A program made the position numbers and the translations under genes. Shown one piece after another: positions 20,619-24,937 of a stretch of 24,937 nt of DNA. The notes beneath the pieces are model-generated. The model was not told the origin of the DNA, ran no database searches, and saw only the letters and a list, made by a program, of their open reading frames with translations. Origin of the DNA: a virus; the IMG/VR virus record IMGVR_UViG_3300010354_000601, positions 1 through 24,937 of that record; one strand, given 5' to 3'. Every line of letters begins with the position of its first letter. Within the stretch, counting starts at the first letter, position 1.

Positions 20619-22709
20619 TTATATATTTTTAATTACGAAATTAGCGCCGCGTAATGCGGCCGTATTACCGTTAGCTTGCATACTAAGACTATCGCCGGCG
20701 GCATAGTTAACCGCGACAGCTTGCGAGTAATAACCTATAGCTGAGCCGCTAGCTATTACTAGCGTCGGCGTCTGGTTTACTTGGTTTTTACGCAAGGTTA
20801 AAGTAATCGCTACCGGTGCTAATATATTATTTATTACGCCTATCGTAGTTACCTGGGCGCTATGTCCAAACACGTAACGCTGGTTATTATCGTTTCCACC
20901 TTGCCAGGCCGCTACGCCTGGGCACGTAAACCAGTTTAAAGTATTCATAGTTACAACATTATTACCACCGCAAAGCGTAACTTTATTAGCTAAATCTATA
21001 GCTGTCTGTTGCGCCGTACTTACCGGTTTATTTACGTCGCTAGTGTTATCTACGTTACCCAGTCCTACCTCGCTTTTACTCAAAGTACCGTTAACCCAAA
21101 GGCCGCTACTATCGTATTTTAGTACGTCGTTAGTACTCGGGCTAGGACATTGTACGCCGTGTAGCTCTGTTAGCTCGTAGCCGTTTTGGATCGCGTAAAG
21201 TACTCTACCGTTTACGTTTTGCGAGCGTGTAACGTGTCCTATAAAAACTACGTGGTTAGGCTCGGCCGGTGGCGTCGTCGTTACCTCGCCCGGTGTCGTA
21301 CTAAGCCAAAGTAAACTACCGGTATTATAAGCGCTGGTATCTAAATTACGTACCTCGCCGCTAGTTACCAGTAAACCGGTCGCGTCGTTTGGTATGTCTT
21401 CAAAAATAGCGCCCATAGTTTTAGAGCTCGTAGCCTCTGTAGTCGCGTCGGCCTTTAATACCTCGGGGTGTGTACCGCTAGAGCTCGTACTCTTTATATA
21501 GCATATAGTACCTTTAGTTAAAGTAGCGCCGGTTTTATTTATTACCTCTACTACCTCTTTTTTAGCCGCGTCTACTATACCGTCGTTATCGGTGTCGTAA
21601 GTACTTTTAAGCATATCGCCGTAACCGGTTAGGTCGGGCGTGTTTATTAAGTCGTTATAGTCGCCACTAAATAAAGTAGGCTTATTTAAAATCTGGTTAT
21701 CGCCGGTAGTGGCGGCCCAGTCGCTAGCTTGCTGTCGCGTTTGGTAGCCGGTGCCTACTAGTACCCAATAGCTCGGGTTAGTTACAGCTATACCGCTATT
21801 AGTTGCAATACACCGGTATATATTACCGTTATCGTGTACTACGTCGCCTACCTGGTACTCGTTATTAAGTACCGCCGAGCGTGCGCTATCTAGGTCGGGA
21901 GCTGTTAGCTGTAAACTAGGTAAGTTATTAAGGTCGTTATAATCGCCGCTAAAAGCTACCTCGCTAAGCGCTGAAACGTCGGCTTTATCCGTCTGTAAAT
22001 TGCTAACGTCTTCGAGCAAAGTAACAATAGTAGGGCAAGCGTCCACGTCGTTACAAGTAAAAGAGCTACCGCTAGGTAAAGTATACCAGCCTTTAAGGCC
22101 GATTTCATTGGTGCCATAGTAAAATAAGTTACCCGGAGCCTCTACGTCGTTATCTAGTGTAACGCTAGCGCCGTCTAAGTTTAAACTTTTGTCGTAGTGT
22201 ACCTGGCCGTACTGAGTACTACCAGGGCTTAAAGGTGCGAAATTATTAAAGCTAGCCGGAACGTCGCAAGCGTTCCAATTATAATCTAGGTTTAAAGTTA
22301 TAGTACCCTCTACGCCGGTAAGGTCGTTAGTTTTTTCGTCTATAAAAGCCTCTACGTTAATAGGTGTATTTAGTACTATGTCGGTACCAAAAAGTACACC
22401 GTTTTCTATAGTCGCTACCAGGTCGCCGAAAATCTGTAAACAGTCGCTTATTATTTCGCGCTGGTTTAAATTTTTGTCGGCCTTAGTTCTAGGTAGGTCG
22501 GCTATAGTAACCATAAAATTAAAAGTACGCGTACCCTCGCTATAAGCCATACCCTCCGGGGCCACGTGTAACCAGGGGTATACGTTACTTTTACTTATAT
22601 CCGCGTCGCTTATCTGGCCGTGGGTAAATCGCTGTAGTATATAGTGGCCGTCTGTAAAGTCTTTAAACCTTTGTATTAAGACGTTATACGTGTGGTTAGT
22701 ATTGCTCAT
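20619..22709 (-). CDS. Tail-terminator-like domain fused to a tail fibre / receptor-binding protein
   Basis: 696 aa. Residues 1 to about 150 (NVLIQRFKDFTDGHYILQRFTHGQISDADIS... YPWLHVAPEGM... RTFNFMVTIADLPRTK... LNQREIISDCLQIFGDLVATI) resemble the tail-terminator protein of Bacteroidetes siphoviruses. The rest is fibre: two F-S-G-D-Y-N-D-L motifs (about 252 and 346), a chitin-binding-like module at about 283-317 (QVGDVVHDNGNIYRC... NPSYWVLVG), the classic L-G-N-V-D-N-T-S-D-V-N-K-P motif at about 549-561, and a C-terminal beta-sandwich tip (TLNWFTCPG... VAITLTLRKN... YAAGDSLSMQANGN). The fibre part probably binds the host surface; the fusion ties a tail-top-type domain to an adhesin, or the N-terminal domain is a virion anchor. 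Confidence 0.75.
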   Translation of the reverse strand: MSNTNHTYNVLIQRFKDFTDGHYILQRFTHGQISDADISKSNVYPWLHVAPEGMAYSEGTRTFNFMVTIADLPRTKADKNLNQREIISDCLQIFGDLVATIENGVLFGTDIVLNTPINVEAFIDEKTNDLTGVEGTITLNLDYNWNACDVPASFNNFAPLSPGSTQYGQVHYDKSLNLDGASVTLDNDVEAPGNLFYYGTNEIGLKGWYTLPSGSSFTCNDVDACPTIVTLLEDVSNLQTDKADVSALSEVAFSGDYNDLNNLPSLQLTAPDLDSARSAVLNNEYQVGDVVHDNGNIYRCIATNSGIAVTNPSYWVLVGTGYQTRQQASDWAATTGDNQILNKPTLFSGDYNDLINTPDLTGYGDMLKSTYDTDNDGIVDAAKKEVVEVINKTGATLTKGTICYIKSTSSSGTHPEVLKADATTEATSSKTMGAIFEDIPNDATGLLVTSGEVRNLDTSAYNTGSLLWLSTTPGEVTTTPPAEPNHVVFIGHVTRSQNVNGRVLYAIQNGYELTELHGVQCPSPSTNDVLKYDSSGLWVNGTLSKSEVGLGNVDNTSDVNKPVSTAQQTAIDLANKVTLCGGNNVVTMNTLNWFTCPGVAAWQGGNDNNQRYVFGHSAQVTTIGVINNILAPVAITLTLRKNQVNQTPTLVIASGSAIGYYSQAVAVNYAAGDSLSMQANGNTAALRGANFVIKNI

Positions 22710-22724
22710 ATATTACTTAGTAGT

Positions 22725-23485
22725 TTAAAATACTTTTTTTGGTGTGTTTAAATCTTTATAATCTATTAAATAACTAGCGTGAGTAAATACCGCGGCCGCT
22801 GGTAGTCTTAGTATAGCTTCGTGTTTAGTTAAATCGCGGTCGCTTAGCTCTTCTAGGAGGTGTATAAATTTATAACGATCCGCTAGGGTATTGGTTGCCT
22901 CGTTTCCGTCTGTAGCGTTTCCGTCGTTAGCGTCTCTACCTCTGTTAAAATTTGCGTCGTCTGGCTGTTTAAATAGTCGAGGGTAGTGTTCATTAAATCG
23001 CTCCTTAATAGATAAAAAAAAACCATTACGCCGTTAACAGCCTCTACCGCTACTTGTCTAAATAGGTTAGCGTTAGCCGTATGTTTAAGCGCGTCGTACT
23101 CTTCGATTAAATACCGGTCGTTTAGCTCTGCGGTAATAGGTCGGTATAGTATGGACATTATAGAGGGTAGCGACTGCGGAAAGGTCTCTAGTAGTGTATT
23201 TATGTCTATATACTCGCTAAAGCTCATATATTCAAGGTTAGGGTGAAAGCCTACGCGTAAAGTAGTACCGTCTGGTTTTAATAGTTTTAGCTCTTTAAAT
23301 AATCGCTTACCGGTATTTTTTTTAAGGTCGTCGGCGTACCGGTTAATAATTGTAACCAGTTCGGGTACGCTGAGCTTTAAAATTTCCTCGCGCGTTTTAC
23401 CGGTTATAGCTTGCGCTTGTAGTACGTCGTTATCGCCGGCTTTTAAGACGTCTAGGTATTGGCCCAGGTTAATAGTTTTACTCAT
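22725..23485 (-). CDS. Tail assembly chaperone, long (frameshifted) form, 253 aa predicted
   Basis: The 200-aa frame at 22883-23485 is followed in the -1 frame by an open frame that runs from a stop at 23034 to TAA at 22725-22727. It has no ATG, GTG or TTG of its own. It encodes LSIKERFNEHYPRLFK, a Gly/Asp/Asn-rich linker, then a well-formed domain DRYKFIHLLEELSDRDLTKH... AVFTHASYLIDYKDLN. A -1 slip at the T run (forward A9, 23014-23022), in the context GTT TTT TTT TAT (zero frame), joins residue 157 of the upstream frame to 96 further codons. A short form and a frameshifted long form are the hallmark of tail chaperones such as lambda gpG/gpGT. The extension fills the otherwise empty gap 22725-22882. 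A homopolymer sequencing error is the alternative. Confidence 0.6.
22883..23485 (-). CDS. Tail assembly chaperone-like protein, short (unshifted) form
   Basis: 200 aa when read without frameshift. The N-terminus (MSKTINLGQYLDVLKAGDNDVLQAQAITGKTREEILKLSVPELVTIINRY) and the middle (LKPDGTTLRVGFHPNLEYMSFSEYIDINTLL... MSILYRPI) are of the helical kind seen in small tail chaperones. Residues 153-160 (GVMVFFYLL) cover the T9 tract. The zero-frame tail (residues 158-200) is Thr/Glu/Gln-rich and low in complexity. The start overlaps the 80-aa gene upstream as ATGA. Chaperones normally bind the tape measure; here the tape measure gene is about 8 kb downstream, so the assignment rests on the frameshift layout and fold impression. 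Confidence 0.6.
   Translation of the reverse strand: MSKTINLGQYLDVLKAGDNDVLQAQAITGKTREEILKLSVPELVTIINRYADDLKKNTGKRLFKELKLLKPDGTTLRVGFHPNLEYMSFSEYIDINTLLETFPQSLPSIMSILYRPITAELNDRYLIEEYDALKHTANANLFRQVAVEAVNGVMVFFYLLRSDLMNTTLDYLNSQTTQILTEVETLTTETLQTETRQPIP
23014..23022 (-). promoter_or_regulatory. T9 slippery site for probable -1 frameshift
   Basis: Nine consecutive T on the coding (minus) strand. The zero-frame codons GTT TTT TTT TAT place a T-TTT-TTT heptamer (23015-23021) in the X-XXY-YYZ phase needed for tandem -1 slippage. It lies within the window where both frames are open (22886-23033), and no other phase-correct heptamer was found there. A stretch AAGGAG lies shortly downstream, just before an in-frame ATG (22991-22993). 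A T9 run could equally give transcriptional slippage. Confidence 0.55.
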
Positions 23486-23724
23486 ACTTTATAATTTTGG
23501 TTATAGTAGTTATCTACGCTAATATCTATAGCCCTTTCGCGCGCGTACATATAGCCGTTATTTTGTCCGTGGCTATAAGCGTTTTTTATATCTCGCTCGA
23601 ATTTAGCGCGCGCCTCCGCTATTAAATTATTATACCACTCTTCAAGCTCAGAGCCCGGTCTAAATTCTATTTTACTAGTAAACTCTTTTATAAACCACTC
23701 AAAAGTATTTTGTTTTTTACTCAT
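23482..23724 (-). CDS. Hypothetical protein, 80 aa
   Basis: A small, charged, mostly helical protein (EWFIKEFTSKIEFRPGSELEEWYNNLIAEARAKFERDIKNAYSHGQNNGY) ending in a Tyr/Asn-rich tail (ISVDNYYNQNYKV). The pattern of a central A-x-x-x-x-x-x-I-x-x-A-Y helix and a terminal Y-Y-N-x-x-Y is one I associate with small unknown proteins of Bacteroidetes phages. It is coupled to the chaperone gene by an ATGA overlap and starts 4 nt after the terminase-small-like gene. No function assigned. Confidence 0.55.
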   Translation of the reverse strand: MSKKQNTFEWFIKEFTSKIEFRPGSELEEWYNNLIAEARAKFERDIKNAYSHGQNNGYMYARERAIDISVDNYYNQNYKV

Positions 23725-23728
23725 AGGT

Positions 23729-24109
23729 TTATATTAAGCTGTCTATAATTATTTTAAGCGGCCCACCGTCGCCGGTCTCTATAGTTTTAGTCTCTATATA
23801 ACCGCGCTTACGGCCCTTAGTTTTGAGCATAAATATAATAGCTGTAGTATCGCCCTCTTTAATACGATTAAGTAGCGCGTTTTCTGCTATATCTAGTACC
23901 AGGTTTTCTATTTCCATTACTTGCGCGTAATAGTCGGTATCGTCTTTTAACCAACGGTAGTGAGTACAAGGGTCGAGCTCGATAGCTTGCGCCGCCCTGG
24001 TTACTATACCGGCGCTTTTTTTTAAGGCGTCTAGCATAGCTTTTTTACGTACTATAGTACTCGGCTGGCTATCCGTCTTTTTAGATATTGCTTTTTGTTG
24101 CTTAGCCAT
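23729..24109 (-). CDS. Terminase small subunit-like DNA-binding protein
   Basis: 126 aa. Residues about 25-56 form a helix-turn-helix (LDALKKSAGIVTRAAQAIELDPCTHYRWL), followed by DDTDYYAQVMEIENLVLDIAENALLNRIKEGDTTAIIFMLKTKGRKRGY. This is the arrangement of small terminases and related phage packaging proteins: HTH, oligomerisation helices, then the G-D-T-T-A-x-x-F-x-L-K motif. It would recognise the packaging site and load the large subunit. The large subunit gene is on the other strand about 18 kb away in this window. Other HTH proteins share part of the pattern, but the combination favours TerS. Confidence 0.72.
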   Translation of the reverse strand: MAKQQKAISKKTDSQPSTIVRKKAMLDALKKSAGIVTRAAQAIELDPCTHYRWLKDDTDYYAQVMEIENLVLDIAENALLNRIKEGDTTAIIFMLKTKGRKRGYIETKTIETGDGGPLKIIIDSLI

Positions 24110-24111
24110 TA

Positions 24112-24426
24112 CTAGCCCTTACGTATTTTAACTAGGTTATTTTCTACCGTGTTAACGCGTAGGGCCTCTAGGTAGTCGTCTACTTTAAAAGTAAAAAAAG
24201 CTACGCGGTCGCTACTTGATCCGGTTTCTAAGCTCATAGCCTCGAGGCGTGTACTAAATACGGTAAAAGCTGTTACGTTATTTACCCGGTCTATATTTAG
24301 GGCCTCAATAAAATCGGTTAATTTAATACTCGCGTGTATTAAATCTATTTCGCCGGCGTTACAGTTTATTACCTGGTCTTTAAAATAACTAAACCCGGTT
24401 AGGCTCTCGTTAGTCGTTTCTGTCAT
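24112..24426 (-). CDS. Hypothetical protein with internal repeat, 104 aa
   Basis: Unrecognised. Two similar segments are visible: LTDFIEALNIDRVNNVTAF (about 36-54) and VDDYLEALRVNTVENNLVKI (about 82-101), suggesting an internal duplication of a helix-strand unit. The start lies 17 nt inside the ParB-like gene and the stop 2 nt before the terminase-small-like gene, so it is part of the same operon. Possible roles in packaging or regulation are guesses from position only. Confidence 0.5.
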   Translation of the reverse strand: MTETTNESLTGFSYFKDQVINCNAGEIDLIHASIKLTDFIEALNIDRVNNVTAFTVFSTRLEAMSLETGSSSDRVAFFTFKVDDYLEALRVNTVENNLVKIRKG

Positions 24427-24937
24427 TTTCTTTTTTTAAGTTAGTTAACGCTCTGGTATATAGCTCGTAGTCGTCGTAAATACCGGTACGGTCTTTTACT
24501 TCCTCTACTAGCTCGGTAAAATTAGTTATTTTATCCGGGTCTATAGAAATTTTTACATACTTTTTTTTAACCGGCTTAGGTTTATAATCGTCTGGCCCTT
24601 GCCAAAGGTCTAAACCTACAGCTATTAGCTCGTTTACGTCGTACTCGTTAGCGAGCGCGTCATAGTCCCAGGTACCAGCGTGTAAGTTATCGACTAATTT
24701 AAAGCGGTCTAGTTCCTCTTTAGACCAGCCGACGCAAATAATAACCGGTACTTTAGTCAGTCCCACCGCCTTGGCGGCACGTAGTCGCATATTACCGCCG
24801 TATACTATTAGCTCTTCGCTTGCGATTATAGGCCGTTTTTCTAACATTTGAGGAAATACCCTTATACTCTCTTTTAAAGTCGAAAATTGACGCTTATTTA
24901 ACGTCCTAGGGTTATTTTCTAAAATCTTTAGGCGCGA
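24410..24937 (-). CDS. ParB/Srx-like nuclease-fold protein (N-terminus beyond window)
   Basis: The frame stays open from the right edge: 30 codons precede the first ATG at 24845-24847 and are clearly part of the protein, reading LKILENNPRTLNKRQFSTLKESIRVFPQM. With LEKRPIIASEELIVYGGNMRLRAAKAVGLTKVPVIIC this is the ParB N-terminal/sulfiredoxin-like core: N-P-R, then F-x-x-L-x-x-S-I, then G-G-N-M-R with the conserved basic residue. The sequence continues LVDNLHAGTWDYDALANEYDV, as in ParB-like phage proteins near terminases. The true start lies outside the window. The C-terminal 60 residues (KPKPVKKKYVKISIDPDKI... DDYELYTRALTNLKKEN) are an extra domain. It may bind DNA or CTP, act as a nuclease, or take part in DNA modification. 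Confidence 0.75.
   Translation of the reverse strand, partial: SRLKILENNPRTLNKRQFSTLKESIRVFPQMLEKRPIIASEELIVYGGNMRLRAAKAVGLTKVPVIICVGWSKEELDRFKLVDNLHAGTWDYDALANEYDVNELIAVGLDLWQGPDDYKPKPVKKKYVKISIDPDKITNFTELVEEVKDRTGIYDDYELYTRALTNLKKENDRND

Noticed and set aside
21640-21960. Two SGDYNDL-encoding segments as a possible template/variable repeat of a diversity-generating element
   Set aside because: The DNA copies differ at scattered third positions rather than showing adenine-specific changes, and no reverse transcriptase is present. They are ordinary fibre motifs.
22710-22882. Apparent non-coding gap between fibre and chaperone genes
   Set aside because: It is largely filled by the -1 frame extension of the chaperone gene. 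Only about 15 nt (22710-22724) remain uncoding.
23490-23505. TAATTTTG resembling the Bacteroidetes TAnnTTTG -7 promoter element on the plus strand
   Set aside because: It would transcribe antisense to every gene nearby and has no convincing partner element. A chance match in A/T-rich sequence is likelier.

Overview
The window is a contiguous piece of a tailed-phage genome (free phage or prophage), most likely a siphovirus of a Bacteroidetes/Flavobacteriia host. Supporting signs are terminase, portal, capsid, tail tube, tape measure and lysis genes packed with almost no intergenic space. Starts are preceded by A/T-rich leaders rather than clear Shine-Dalgarno sites, and several protein types are familiar from Bacteroidetes phages: the portal with a long C-terminal extension, the tail protein with a CC...C motif, and the tail-terminator/fibre protein. 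No tRNA, CRISPR array, insertion sequence, integrase or reverse transcriptase is visible. No stretch over 300 bases lacks a gene.

Layout. Positions 1-5501 (+ strand) form one tightly overlapping operon: the end of an SSB-tailed protein, two small proteins (one HTH-like), a free-standing DnaA domain-IV protein, a winged-helix replication-type protein, an unrecognised 268-aa protein, a C5-cytosine DNA methyltransferase, a small HAD-like hydrolase and the large terminase. It meets, stop codon against stop codon, a minus-strand block that fills 5498-24937. Read in its own direction (right to left) the block holds: a ParB/Srx-like protein (cut by the window edge), an unknown, a terminase small subunit-like protein, a small unknown, a tail assembly chaperone-like gene with a probable -1 frameshift extension, a tail-terminator/fibre fusion, a small unknown, an HK97-gp10-like protein, two large tail proteins, a small membrane protein, the tape measure, an XkdF-like prohead protease, a two-TM protein, a scaffold-like protein, the major capsid protein followed by a terminator, the tail tube, a small structural protein, the portal, a head-tail adaptor, a 42-aa ORF, a holin, an H...SAGC (L,D-transpeptidase-like) lysin and a nested spanin-like pair.

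Together the plus-strand genes probably initiate replication, protect ssDNA, modify DNA and package it. The minus-strand genes build tail and head and then lyse the cell. Three things stand out. First, gene order is unusual: tail genes precede head genes, and the two terminase subunits lie about 18 kb apart on opposite strands. Second, a hidden 97-codon reading frame (22725-23018) has no start codon of its own and joins the upstream gene at a T9 slippery run. Third, dinucleotide use is strongly skewed (TA and CG high, CA/TG low) in most genes and looks milder in the capsid gene.
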